This document shows positions 23,584 through 34,228 of a stretch of DNA of 64,000 nt, one piece after another. This stretch comes from Henricia sp. BOLD:AAB3569 (lineage: Eukaryota > Echinodermata > Asteroidea > Spinulosida > Echinasteridae). The notes under the pieces were generated by a model that saw only the letters and a program-made list of their open reading frames with translations, was not told the origin of the DNA and made no database searches. The position numbers and the translations under genes are program-made. Numbering within the stretch: the first letter of the stretch is position 1; each line of letters begins with the position of its first letter. Location: the NCBI GenBank assembly GCA_037783545.1, contig JBBELK010000315.1:372001-436000 (forward strand), in the 5' to 3' direction.

Positions 23584-23897
23584 CGGTGTCTACCGATCGC
23601 CTCGCCTTCATAAAACATCGGTCATGGTTTTATTTGCACGATTTGGGATCCGATCTACCTCGATAGATTCAAAAAGGAACTCCCAGAGCACTAAGATCTC
23701 CCTTTCCTTGACCAACCGATAAGCCCGGACTGTTTAAGCACGACAGTAAACTGTTCATGTTTGAAATATTGTTGTCTTCAAAGTAATGGATTCCATTTAC
23801 TGGATAAATCATTTCTACAAGAACAAGCTACATTAATCTACATAACTAATCGAACTTAGGTGTACTTTTATTGGAAGTGGCACGCACTTCAATTTAA

Positions 23898-24534
23898 AGG
23901 GGCAAGGGGAGTTTGTACTGTCCGAAGACTGGGCCTCGCCACAAATCACGATTTATTTGAACCAGTCGATAGTTTATGAATAAAAATACAAGCCTCTTAC
24001 CTTTTAGATCCATCCAATTTGGTTTTGGAGTATTTTTCCAATGAAAAGTGCCGGGTCAGCGTGCAATTTATATGCAAATAACAGTAACCGGGGCGTAGCT
24101 ATGTACGTACGTGTACGTTTGGATGAGTTGACGCACGCGCAAAATTTGTTCCACATAGGCCGTTTTCAAAACGCAAAAGTGTTTTACGGACAGGCTCGGT
24201 ATTTTGAATTCGATGTCTTCACTTATGTGTAGTCTACCTTCGTGAATTATCTTGGTGTTAATAAATATTATGCTTAAGAGGGGTGAATGTTCAAATTAGT
24301 ATTGGCCCAAGATGTTTCTTAATCCATTAATATTGCCGGGATACACCAGTACCAGGCCGGAGCCACAGACAAGGACGGTGGTTTTGAAAACAGCCAATGT
24401 CGGAGCTGAACTACAGAGGGCACTGTTTACCGCGTAAAGATTACATGATTAGAGTTGTCTCTCTAGTAGCCGAGGATCAATACAATACCTGTTTATTCTT
24501 GTGAAAAGCGGAGAAATAAACTCTGATTGCCCCT
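23898..24534. mobile_element. 637-bp TTAA element between receptors A and B
   Basis: TTAA at 23894-23897 and 24535-24538. The ends are AGGGGCAAGGGGAGTTTG and the complement of AGGGGCAATCAGAGTTT. Empty sites are visible at about 30190-30200 and 44735-44745, where CGCACTTTAATTTAAGTTATC is uninterrupted. An identical-length copy lies at 31785-32421 and a third, nested copy at 50345-51882. A 63-codon frame inside is preserved among copies, probably because the copies are young rather than because it is coding. Confidence 0.92.
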
Positions 24535-24599
24535 TTAAGTTATCTTTATTTTGAACTCAACTGAAACTACCGGTTCCTATCATAGCCTCACACACTCAC

Positions 24600-24779
24600 A
24601 CGACTATAGAAACACCCAAACGTAAACTGTTTACATGGTGTTCAACAACGCTTCTTTCGTAAGAAAGAGATAGGGATTGAGAAACAAAGGGATATTATAG
24701 ACTTTAGATACAGATAAATGCGAAATGGAGCTACAAAGGTGAGCGCAATCGTATTGCAGGCAATTGGTACTGGTGCAGC
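24600..24779 (+). promoter_or_regulatory. Conserved upstream region of receptor B
   Basis: Sequence shared by all complete copies: CGTAAACTGTTTACAT, then AACAACGCTTCTTT, then a TATA-like TATTATA (24693-24699, one T shorter than the TATTTATA of copies D, G and I) about 80 bases before the ATG. ATGGCGGCTCC at the start matches a YY1-type core (ATGGCGGC). Promoter function is inferred from conservation and spacing only. Confidence 0.5.
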
Positions 24780-25793
24780 ATGGCGGCTCCTACAAACGTT
24801 ACTCTCGCTTTAACTGAGGCGTTGTACACTTACCCCGAGCTGGTCGTCTGCGGCATCGGGTTCAGCATTCTCATCACCCTGGCAATCGCCGGTAACAGCC
24901 TGGTATTGGCTGCCGTGGCCCGGACCAAGAGACTCCAGAACGTCACCAACGTTTTCGTGGTCAACCTAAGCGTGTGTGATTGCCTGTCCGGCATGGCCTT
25001 CATCTGGAGCCTGCCAGGCATGTTAAGCACGACGCCCGGCTATCCGCTGCAGACCCAAGTTCCTTGCGTGGTTTTCGCCGCCTTGGTTTTAGTCTCCTTC
25101 GGATGTGGCATCTATATGGCAAACATCGCTCTGAACCGTTGCATACTGATCACCAGACACAGGGAGACCTACCGGTGGCTGTATACACCCAAGAAGATTG
25201 CCCTGATGGTCTTCGTCTCCTGGCTCGTGCCTCTGTTGACCACCGTATTACCTCCACTGCTTGGAATGGGCGAACTTGGCTTCGACCTTGGGACTCGAAC
25301 CTGCACTGTTGTTGATACCCATCCCAGAGCTTCGGAATATGCCAAAGTGCACGTCGCTGTTTATTTTCCGTTGCCCCTGATTGTGATCGTTACTTCCTAC
25401 GTCTCGATCTGGCGACATGTCAGGCGCCATTTTAAACATCGCCAAGATGACATCGGTCTGCAACCGCGAGCGGTCGACGTTTCTGCCTCGTCGTCCGCAG
25501 ACAAACTGGATACCACGACGGAGCAGTCCCGCCAGCGGCGTTTCCGTATGAGGAACGACGAGCTGACGATCACAAAGAACATCTTCCTGGTTGTCTTAGC
25601 CTTCTTGGTTTGCTTCATGCCTTTTGGTATCGTGGTTGCTGCCAAGATACATCGCTTTCACGTGTATGCTGCGTTGATCGTGTTCATGAGTTGCTGCATT
25701 AATCCGCTGATCTACGCCGCCAAACACCCTCACTTCAGACCTGTGATGCGATCCATGATCCGGTGCCGATGTTCAAACGATCAGAGCCCTTAA
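24780..25793 (+). CDS. Class-A GPCR B, 337 aa, full-length frame
   Basis: Seven-transmembrane rhodopsin-family receptor of the Moody/Tre1/melatonin-like orphan type; ligand unknown, plasma membrane expected. Visible features are an N-glycosylation site NVT near residue 6, GNSLVL in TM1, NLSVCD in TM2, VPCVV (the TM3 disulfide Cys), NRC in place of DRY/NRY, SWLVPLL in TM4, RTCTVVD in loop 2, YFPLPLIVIVTSY in TM5, CFMPFG in TM6, NPLIYAAKHPHF in TM7, and a Cys-rich tail CRCSNDQSP. It is intronless, and the start is chosen because MAAPTNVT is shared by all intact copies. Compared with its duplicate E it lacks one residue in TM3 (GIYMANIA rather than GIYTMANIA), which would shift the helix register before NRC. 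It may therefore be impaired. Confidence 0.93.
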   Translation: MAAPTNVTLALTEALYTYPELVVCGIGFSILITLAIAGNSLVLAAVARTKRLQNVTNVFVVNLSVCDCLSGMAFIWSLPGMLSTTPGYPLQTQVPCVVFAALVLVSFGCGIYMANIALNRCILITRHRETYRWLYTPKKIALMVFVSWLVPLLTTVLPPLLGMGELGFDLGTRTCTVVDTHPRASEYAKVHVAVYFPLPLIVIVTSYVSIWRHVRRHFKHRQDDIGLQPRAVDVSASSSADKLDTTTEQSRQRRFRMRNDELTITKNIFLVVLAFLVCFMPFGIVVAAKIHRFHVYAALIVFMSCCINPLIYAAKHPHFRPVMRSMIRCRCSNDQSP

Positions 25794-26030
25794 CCGCGAG
25801 TCTTCATTTCACATCCCAGACGGCGTATTGAATCTCCCTATGTTCAGGCAATATCACTAATCTGGGGAACCGTTTATTAGCACGACATCCCAAACTTTAA
25901 GCCAATTGTCGTCTTGCGGTGATCGGGGAATTATTTCAATCGATGTGCTTAATTTCCAAACGACAGAAACGCATGACATATCAAAGAACATATGGACATG
26001 TATCCTTTCCGACCAGATGCCACCTTTTTG

Positions 26031-26262
26031 TAGACTGGTTCCCTGTCCATGTGCGCTACGCTGCTCTCCGCTACACAAGGACAGGCACACGCCGAGCAAT
26101 AATCACGCGTGATTGGTCGTGATTGGTTGTTGTATTAAATATAATATAATATATGATCCGTACATTACCGAGCATTTGAGTAATTTCTTGATATTTATGT
26201 CAAACATGGCGGCGTCTACCTGTCCTCATATACGAAGGGCATGAGGACTGGGAACCAGTCTA
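26031..26262. mobile_element. TAGACTGGTTCCC element with 9-bp duplication
   Basis: TAGACTGGTTCCCTGTCC at 26031 is inverted at 26245-26262 with one mismatch. ACCTTTTTG before and ACCTTTTAG after look like a 9-bp target duplication with one change, suggesting a Mutator-like origin. A duplicate lies at 33867-34098. 46060-46120 keeps only the right part. Confidence 0.75.
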
Positions 26263-28622
26263 ACCTTTTAGTGGAGGCCAAACAACCTTCAAAGCCGGGC
26301 TGTAAGCTTGGAGCTATTTGGCGAGGAGGAAAGTTATTTTATAAAACGGATGTTACTTGATAAAGTTGCGTTTTTCTTATCTTTATTGCTGACTTTATAT
26401 TAGAGAGAAAAATTAAAAACTAGACCGAGTTCGTCAACCGGCAAAAGTGAAAAACGGAGTGATGACGTCATAATGATATGCATTGACCCCGTACGTCATA
26501 GCAAGGAGACAGTCACTAGTAGACCCTTTCACTGATAAATTCAAATTTTATGCACGCATGCGCATAACGGACGTGGTAGGCGGAAGTGAATTGAGTCGAT
26601 ATTACGTGTACATGTTTATATGGCGAGTAACGCGATGGACATTATCTTTCTTAGTATACATGTATGCATAGTAAGTAAATACCGTCATACTTTGTTAATA
26701 AGAGGTCCTTTGCTCTTTGTACATTAACCTGTTAAAACAGGAACCTAAGAAATGAAGACAATAAAGAACAAAGGATTTAGAGATTAAATTTTTACTTGTT
26801 ATAAGTGGATTGCTCATATTATCAACGTTTTCAACTGAATCAAGAAATGAAGAGCAAATGAGTGTTGACACATTCCAAAGACAGACTTTTATACTTACTT
26901 TGTATCCCTACATCCAAACATGATGTTCGACCATGGACCTGTGCAGTAACTGTGCAGTTGGGGAAAGTAAGCATATTATAAGGTATAACGAACCATGATG
27001 AGGTACTTACAGTGTTATTGTCTTGCATCATTGTCCTCAATGTAATTGTAGCTCCAACACAGTTCCTAATAAACCGGCCACTGCTCCAGTTTCCCAACAG
27101 TCAAGGGCCTTGACATTTTTCTTTGTCATCATACCTGATGAGTATGCAAGACAGTACATGTAACTTGAAACAAATTAAGTACATTAACAATTATTTTGGC
27201 TACATCAGTTTTACAAAATATTGAAATTTTAAAATGTTCTGTCTTAACCTTGTCAACTATCCTTTGAGTGCCAAAAACATGCCATCTCAAAGGAAAACTT
27301 TGCATATTTATGACTGCTTAAAGTTGCATTGCCCGTGTTTGGCTGAAAGGATTAAAACAAATTAATTTACACAAGCGAACGAATTTAGAAAGCTTACGTG
27401 TCTCTGTAACGAAAAATATCAAAAACTTAAATTTCCGACGTCGGGAATTGGAGATACAAGCCTTTTTCTTGAAACGTGCTTCATATGTTGTACATGTGCG
27501 CGTACGCTCATATGTACATAGTATGTGTACAATGTACACATGTACGCGCCCATGTACATTTACGTCATAACCCTGTCGATTAAATGACCTGCCAGCCATT
27601 TAATCATTTCTTGTTTTTAATCGACTGGCATTAATCCTTGACGGATTTTTACGTTCTTGGTACCAAATGAAAGCTGATAACTTTTTCTATTCTAGAAAAA
27701 TACCTATTTAACTTTTAAAAAAAATTGTACGCCCAAATCGGCCCAAACACGGGCAGTGCAACTTTAAATGTTGAATTATTGAAATATTTTCATAAGCATG
27801 TTGGCTTGTGTTAATGCTAACATGCATTCCATATACATGTAGTCAACTTACAGGCATCACATGTTTCTTTGTGATCACAAAGTTCCTGATTACAAGGTCA
27901 TGCAAGAGAATGTGGTCCTCGTAAGATGCCTAAAGAACATATGATTGTTTTGTGCTCAGCTGTCCCTCATGAGATGGCTTCACAAGTATCCCGACCATTT
28001 CCTCAGTTTCCTCGGAGACGAACTCCAACGTCCAAGTTACAGTACTATAAATGACATCAAAGCCAGAGAGAAATAATGTAATTGTGTTCACTATAATAAT
28101 ACATGACTTGTAAATTCTTAGCCCAGATCTTGTGTACAAAATATATGAGACTGGCTAATTTTTGTTTAAATGTTTTAGTTTTTTTGGGGGGGAGGGGTTA
28201 TTTATTTATATTTTTAAAATCTTCAGTTTTTCTCACTGCTATATTTGGGGTTTTCTATCAAATCTGCACTTAACCTACTGAGGTTTGATGCTAAAAGACC
28301 AGACAATTATCAATCAAGCATTGGTTTAAGTGTAGATTTAATGGAAAACCCGACATTTATGAATATGAAAACAAATTACATTTTGTGGTAAATTGTTTGG
28401 TTGATCAGACTTTTTTTAAAATGACTCATTTAAGCATGGAATGTACAGATTCGAAAGAAAGAAAAAAAATGTTTTGCACAAAAATAAAATGTGTTGCACA
28501 AAAGGTATGAAGCCATGATCGACTTGCCAATTGTTTCCCCCTCCCCCATGGGTATTGGGTAATAACAATTTTGCCCCATGGGTGGGAATATTTGAGTTTC
28601 AAAAATTAATTTCTCGCAATAA
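26263..28622. repeat. Inter-receptor spacer, duplicated block
   Basis: No gene is supported. This spacer recurs as 34099-34228, 36372-37000 and 42250-43455 (after receptor E) and in part as 46120-46507 and 48461-49424 (after receptor G). Comparing the copies shows which mobile elements were added to each. It contains the 442-bp TTAA element at 27322-27763. Confidence 0.8.
27322..27763. mobile_element. 442-bp TTAA element, second copy
   Basis: TTAA at 27318-27321 and 27764-27767. The empty site is seen in the duplicated spacer at about 42565, where GACTGCTTAAATGTTGAATT is uninterrupted. Same length and ends as 21585-22026. Confidence 0.93.
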
Positions 28623-28936
28623 AGGAGCGTATTCAGAAAAATGGGTTTCGTTTCAACCTAGCAATCATGTAAAATACCTCCTCAAAATAATACCCATGGT
28701 AAGAAAACAGGAAATTTGCAATTTCCAATGTGGAATTTGGAAGAAAAATGTTGGGGGTAATCACTGCACTGCTATATGGAACAAAATAAATTATTTTACA
28801 AAACACTGATAGTATTTCGACGATATCCTCGGAAATCTGCGGATTGAGAACAAACAATTGCAGATTTGAAAAACTAGGTAGAGGTGGGGGGGGGGGGGGG
28901 GGGGGGGGGGTCAAAATGTGATCTGGTCACGCTCCT
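28623..28936. mobile_element. TTAA MITE at receptor pseudogene C
   Basis: Starts AGGAGCGT and ends CACGCTCCT. It is homologous to the MITE in pseudogene A. It contains a run of about 27 G residues (about 28886-28911), which may be a collapse-prone assembly region. The receptor sequence left of it is reduced to CTCGCA. Confidence 0.82.
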
Positions 28937-29854
28937 TTTACCGAGGCGATGTACACCTACCCCGAGCTGCATGGTCGTCTAGCGGCCTGGTCTTGGCTGC
29001 CGTGGCCCGGACCTTAAGAGACTCCAGAACGTCACCAACGTCTTCGTGGTCAACCTGAGCGTGTGTGATTTCTTGGCCAGCCTGTGCTTCACCTGGAATC
29101 TGCCGGGCATGTTGAGCAAGACACCCGGCTATCCGCTGCAGACCCAAGTTCCTTGCGTGGTTTTTGCTGCCTTGGTTTTCGTCTCCTTCGGATGTGGAAT
29201 CTATACCATGACAAACATCGCCCTGAACCGTTGCATACTGATCACCAGACCCAGGGAGACCTACTGGTGGCTGTACACACCCAAGAAGATTGCCCTGATG
29301 GTCTTCGTCTCCTGGCTCGTGCCTCTGTTGACCACCGTTCCTCCACTGTTTGGAAATGGCGAAATTGGCTTCAACCTTGGGAGTCGAACCTGCACTGTTG
29401 TTGATACCCATCCCAGAGCTTCGGAATGACAGAGTGCAAGTCGCTGTTTATTACCCGTTGCACGTGATTGTGATCGTTACTTCCTACGTCTTGATCTGGC
29501 GACATGTCAGGCGCCATTTTAAACATCGCCAAGATGACATTGGTCTTCAATCGTCAGCGATCCACGTTTCTGCCCCGTCGTCCGCAGACAAGCTGTATAC
29601 GCCAGTGGCGCTCCCGTAGGAGGAACGACGAGCTGACGATCACCAAGAACCTTTTCCTGGTCGTCTTAGCTTTCGTGGTTTGCTTCATGCCTATTGGCAT
29701 CACGTTTGTTGTCAAAAATCAGAAGTATCAGTTGTACGCTGCGTTGGTCTTGTTCGTGAGTTGCTGCATTAATCCGCTGATCTACGCCGCCAAAAATCCA
29801 CACTTCAGCCCGGTGTTGCGATATATGATTCGGTGCCAATGTTCAACTCACTAG
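28937..29854 (+). pseudogene. GPCR pseudogene C
   Basis: Same lineage as A and F. The start codon region has been lost to the left of the MITE. TM1 carries the same deletion and short unrelated insert (about 28970-28985) and the same extra TT before AAGAGACTCC. The frame from 29046 covers TM2-TM4 and loop 2. A 2-base deletion after CTTCGGAAT (about 29427) shifts it, and a further deletion near 29600 removes much of intracellular loop 3. TM6-TM7 with NPLIYAAKNPHF follow in another frame. It ends CQCSTH-TAG: a CAG-to-TAG change cuts off the HQTSLV tail found in copy D. Confidence 0.9.
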
Positions 29855-30239
29855 ACCTCGTTGGTATGACGGTGTCATAAAACATCGGTGGTTTTATTCG
29901 CACGATTTGGCCTCTGCTCTACCTCGATAGATTTCTAAAAATGAACTGAGGGGCCCGACAGCATGTAATCCCAGAGTACCAAAAACCCTATTTCCTTAAA
30001 CCAACCGGTAAGCCCAGACTGTTTAGGCAAGAAAGTAAACTGTTCAAGTTTTAATTTTTTTTTCTTCAAAGTAATGGATTCCGTTTACTGGACGAATCAT
30101 TTTTACAAGAAGCTATACATAAGCCCTTTTAGAGTAATCGAACTTATATAGGTGTACTTTTATTGGCAGTGGCACGCACTTTAATTTAAGTTATCTTTAT
30201 TTTGAAAGCAAAAGTGGTTAACTCAACTGAAACTACTGG
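29855..30239. other. Spacer between receptors C and D
   Basis: Receptor 3' flank running directly into the next upstream region. It carries the empty TTAA site for the 637-bp element at about 30190. No gene. Confidence 0.6.
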
Positions 30240-30417
30240 TTCCTATCATAGTCTCACACACTAAAAACGTAAACTGTTTACATCCTCTTTAACAGCGCTT
30301 CTTTTGTGAAAAAATATCCCTTTGTAGACAAATGGATATTTATAGATTTAGAAACAAATAAATGCGAAATGTAGCTACAAGAGTGAGCACAATCGTATTG
30401 CAGGCAATGGGCGCAAC
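30240..30417 (+). promoter_or_regulatory. Conserved upstream region of receptor D
   Basis: Contains ACGTAAACTGTTTACATCC, a TATA-like TATTTATA at 30337-30344 (74-81 bases before ATG), AAATGCGAAATGTAGCTACA, and CAACATGGCGGC at the start, which matches the YY1-type core. Function is inferred from conservation with the other copies. Confidence 0.5.
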
Positions 30418-31470
30418 ATGGCGGCTCCTACAAACGTTACTCTTGCTTTAACCGAAGCGTTGTACACCTACCCCGAGCTGGTCGCCTGTGGCGTCGGGTT
30501 GATCATTCTCATCACCCTGGCAATCGCCGGTAACAGCCTGGTCTTGGCTGCCGTGGCCCGGACTAAGAGACTCCAGAACATCACCAACGTCTTCGTGGTC
30601 AACCTGAGCGTGTGTGATTGCCTGTCCAGCCTGGTCTTCATCTGGAGCCTGCCGGGCATGTTGAGCAAGACGCCCGGCTATCCGCTGCAGAGCAAAGTTC
30701 CTTGCGTGGTTTCCGCTGCCTTGGTCCATGTAACTTTTGGATGTGGAATCTACACCATGGCAACCATCGCTCTGAACCGCTGTATACTGATCACCAGACC
30801 TAGGGAGACCTACCAGTGGCTTTACACACCCAAGAAGATTGCCCTGATGGTCTTCGTCTGCTGGCTCGTGCCTCTGTTGACCATCGTAATACCACCGCTG
30901 CTTGAGATGGGTGATCTGGGCTTCGATCCTTGGACTCGAACCTGCACTGATGTCGACACTCATCCCAGGGCTTCGGAATATGACAAAGTCCAGTTCGGAG
31001 TGTATTACCCGTTGCCCCTGATTGTGATCATTACTTCCTACGTCTTGGTTTGGCGACATGTCAGGCACCATTTTAAACATCGTCAAGATGACATCGGTCG
31101 GCAATCGTCAGCGGTTCAAGCCTCTTCCTTACCGTCTGCACCCAAACTCGATATCGATGACGTCATGACCACCGAATGTTCCACCATGACGAAGCGGTCC
31201 CGCCGTCGGCGCTCCCGTAGGAGGAACGACGAGCCGACGATCACCAAGAACCTCTTCGCGGTCGTGCTAGTGTTCCTTGTGTGTTTCTCACCAATCCTCG
31301 TCATGATTGTTACCAATCGCAACCGCTACCAGCTTTATGCTGGATTAGTCTTGTTCGTGAGTTGCTGCATTAATCCGCTGATCTACGCCGCCAAACATCC
31401 ACACTTCAGCCCGGTGTTGCGATCTATGATCCGGTGCCAATGTTCAACTCACCAGACCTCGTTGGTATGA
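30418..31470 (+). CDS. Class-A GPCR D, 350 aa, full-length frame
   Basis: Intronless seven-transmembrane receptor of the array's second tail type. TM1 has GNSLVLAAVARTKRLQNITN, TM2 NLSVCDCL, and TM3 runs from VPCVV to TIALNRCILI (NRC in the DRY position). TM4 has CWLVPLL, loop 2 RTCTDVDTHPRASEY, TM5 YPLPLIVIITSYVLVW and TM6 LVFLVCFSPILVMI (C-F-S-P, no Trp). TM7 has NPLIYAAKHPHF. Intracellular loop 3 is longer and more basic than in B and I (a TKRSRRRRSRRRN stretch), which accounts for the extra length. The tail CQCSTHQTSLV ends in S-L-V, a class I PDZ-ligand pattern absent from B and I. No damage is visible, so this is the best functional candidate of its type. The ligand is unknown. Confidence 0.95.
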   Translation: MAAPTNVTLALTEALYTYPELVACGVGLIILITLAIAGNSLVLAAVARTKRLQNITNVFVVNLSVCDCLSSLVFIWSLPGMLSKTPGYPLQSKVPCVVSAALVHVTFGCGIYTMATIALNRCILITRPRETYQWLYTPKKIALMVFVCWLVPLLTIVIPPLLEMGDLGFDPWTRTCTDVDTHPRASEYDKVQFGVYYPLPLIVIITSYVLVWRHVRHHFKHRQDDIGRQSSAVQASSLPSAPKLDIDDVMTTECSTMTKRSRRRRSRRRNDEPTITKNLFAVVLVFLVCFSPILVMIVTNRNRYQLYAGLVLFVSCCINPLIYAAKHPHFSPVLRSMIRCQCSTHQTSLV

Positions 31471-31784
31471 CGGTGTCTACCGATCGCCTCGCCTTCATAA
31501 AACATCGGTCATGGTTTTATTTGCACGATTTGGGATCCGATCTACCTCGATAGATTCAAAAAGGAACTCCCAGAGCACTAAGATCTCCCTTTCCTTGACC
31601 AACCGATAAGCCCGGACTGTTTAAGCACGACAGTAAACTGTTCATGTTTGAAATATTGTTGTCTTCAAAGTAATGGATTCCATTTACTGGATAAATCATT
31701 TCTACAAGAACAAGCTACATTAATCTACATAACTAATCGAACTTAGGTGTACTTTTATTGGAAGTGGCACGCACTTCAATTTAA

Positions 31785-32421
31785 AGGGGCAAGGGGAGTT
31801 TGTACTGTCCGAAGACTGGGCCTCGCCACAAATCACGATTTATTTGAACCAGTCGATAGTTTATGAATAAAAATACAAGCCTCTTACCTTTTAGATCCAT
31901 CCAATTTGGTTTTGGAGTATTTTTCCAATGAAAAGTGCCGGGTCAGCGTGCAATTTATATGCAAATAACAGTAACCGGGGCGTAGCTATGTACGTACGTG
32001 TACGTTTGGATGAGTTGACGCACGCGCAAAATTTGTTCCACATAGGCCGTTTTCAAAACGCAAAAGTGTTTTACGGACAGGCTCGGTATTTTGAATTCGA
32101 TGTCTTCACTTATGTGTAGTCTACCTTCGTGAATTATCTTGGTGTTAATAAATATTATGCTTAAGAGGGGTGAATGTTCAAATTAGTATTGGCCCAAGAT
32201 GTTTCTTAATCCATTAATATTGCCGGGATACACCAGTACCAGGCCGGAGCCACAGACAAGGACGGTGGTTTTGAAAACAGCCAATGTCGGAGCTGAACTA
32301 CAGAGGGCACTGTTTACCGCGTAAAGATTACATGATTAGAGTTGTCTCTCTAGTAGCCGAGGATCAATACAATACCTGTTTATTCTTGTGAAAAGCGGAG
32401 AAATAAACTCTGATTGCCCCT
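31785..32421. mobile_element. 637-bp TTAA element between receptors D and E
   Basis: TTAA at 31781-31784 and 32422-32425. Virtually identical to 23898-24534, copied as part of the large duplicated block rather than by a new insertion. Confidence 0.92.
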
Positions 32422-32665
32422 TTAAGTTATCTTTATTTTGAACTCAACTGAAACTACCGGTTCCTATCATAGCCTCACACACTCACACGACTATAGAAAC
32501 ACCCAAACGTAAACTGTTTACATGGTGTTCAACAACGCTTCTTTCGTAAGAAAGAGATAGGGATTGAGAACAAAGGGATATTATAGACTTTAGATACAGA
32601 TAAATGCGAAATGGAGCTACAAAGGTGAGCGCAATCGTATTGCAGGCAATTGGTACTGGTGCAGC

Positions 32666-33629
32666 ATGGCGGCTCCTACAAACGTTACTCTCGCTTTAAC
32701 TGAGGCGTTGTACACTTACCCCGAGCTGGTCGTCTGCGGCATCGGGTTCAGCATTCTCATCACCCTGGCAATCGCCGGTAACAGCCTGGTATTGGCTGCC
32801 GTGGCCCGGACCAAGAGACTCCAGAACGTCACCAACGTTTTCGTGGTCAACCTAAGCGTGTGTGATTGCCTGTCCGGCATGGCCTTCATCTGGAGCCTGC
32901 CAGGCATGTTAAGCACGACGCCCGGCTATCCGCTACAGACCCAAGTTCCTTGCGTGGTTTTCGCTGCCTTGGTTTTAGTCTCCTTCGGATGTGGCATCTA
33001 TACCATGGCAAACATCGCTCTGAACCGTTGCATACTGATCACCAGACACAGGGAGACCTACCGGTGGCTGTATACACCCAAGAAGATTGCCCTGATGGTC
33101 TTCGTCACTGCACTGTTGTTGATACCCATCCCAGAGCTTCGGAATATGCCAAAGTGCACGTCGCTGTTTATTTTCCGTTGCCCCCGATTGTGATCGTTAC
33201 TTCCTACGTCTTGATCTGGCGACATGTCAGGCGCCATTTTAAACATCGCCAAGATGACATCGGTCTGCAACCGCGAGCGGTCGACGTTTCTGCCTCGTCG
33301 TCCGCAGACAAACTGGATACCACGACGGAGCAGTCCCGCCAGCGGCGTTTCCGTATGAGGAACGACGAGCTGACGATCACAAAGAACATCTTCCTGGTTG
33401 TCTTAGCCTTCTTGGTTTGCTTCATGCCTTTTGGTATCGTGGTTGCTGCCAAGATACATCGCTTTCACGTGTATGCTGCGTTGATCGTGTTCATGAGTTG
33501 CTGCATTAATCCGCTGATCTACGCCGCCAAACACCCTCACTTCAGACCTGTGATGCGATCCATGATCCGGTGCCGATGTTCAAATGATTCATGATCCGGT
33601 GCCGATGTTCAAATGATCAGAGCCCTTAA
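32666..33629 (+). pseudogene. GPCR pseudogene E (82-base deletion)
   Basis: Nearly identical to receptor B from ATG to TM4, and TM3 is complete (GIYTMANIALNRC). After CTGATGGTCTTCGTC (33106) about 82 bases are missing relative to B, removing TM4 and loop 2 up to the Cys and shifting the frame. TM5-TM7 resume in a second frame (33200-33594). Near the end CATGATCCGGTGCCGATGTT is tandemly duplicated (about 33561-33618), adding another defect. The original stop lies at 33627-33629. A functional receptor is not expected. Confidence 0.92.
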
Positions 33630-33866
33630 CCGCGAGTCTTCATTTCACATCCCAGACGGCGTATTGAATCTCCCTATGTTCAGGCAATATCACTAATCTG
33701 GGGAACCGTTTATTAGCACGACATCCCAAACTTTAAGCCAATTGTCGTCTTGCGGTGATCGGGGAATTATTTCAATCGATGTGCTTAATTTCCAAACGAC
33801 AGAAACGCATGACATATCAAAGAACATATGGACATGTATCCTTTCCGACCAGATGCCACCTTTTTG

Positions 33867-34098
33867 TAGACTGGTTCCCTGTCCATGTGCGCTACGCTGC
33901 TCTCCGCTACACAAGGACAGGCACACGCCGAGCAATAATCACGCGTGATTGGTCGTGATTGGTTGTTGTATTAAATATAATATAATATATGATCCGTACA
34001 TTACCGAGCATTTGAGTAATTTCTTGATATTTATGTCAAACATGGCGGCGTCTACCTGTCCTCATATACGAAGGGCATGAGGACTGGGAACCAGTCTA
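33867..34098. mobile_element. TAGACTGGTTCCC element, duplicated copy
   Basis: Block-duplicated counterpart of 26031-26262, with the same ends and the same flanking 9-base words. Confidence 0.75.
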
Positions 34099-34228
34099 AC
34101 CTTTTAGTGAAGGCCAAACAACCTTCAAAGCCGGGCTGTAAGCTTGGAGCTATTTGGCGAGGAGGAAAGTTATTTTATAAAACGGATGTTACTTGATAAA
34201 GTTGCGTTTTTCTTATCTTTATTGCTGA

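Noticed and set aside
24041-24232. 63-codon frame (MKSAGSACNLYANN...) present in three places
   Set aside because: It lies inside the 637-bp TTAA MITE and is shared because the copies are recent. No domain or independent conservation.
30448-31104. 218-codon open frame on the minus strand antisense to receptor D, and similar ones antisense to the other copies
   Set aside because: It mirrors the receptor coding strand, recurs in every copy with the same frame offset, and has no domain. It is a codon-bias shadow.
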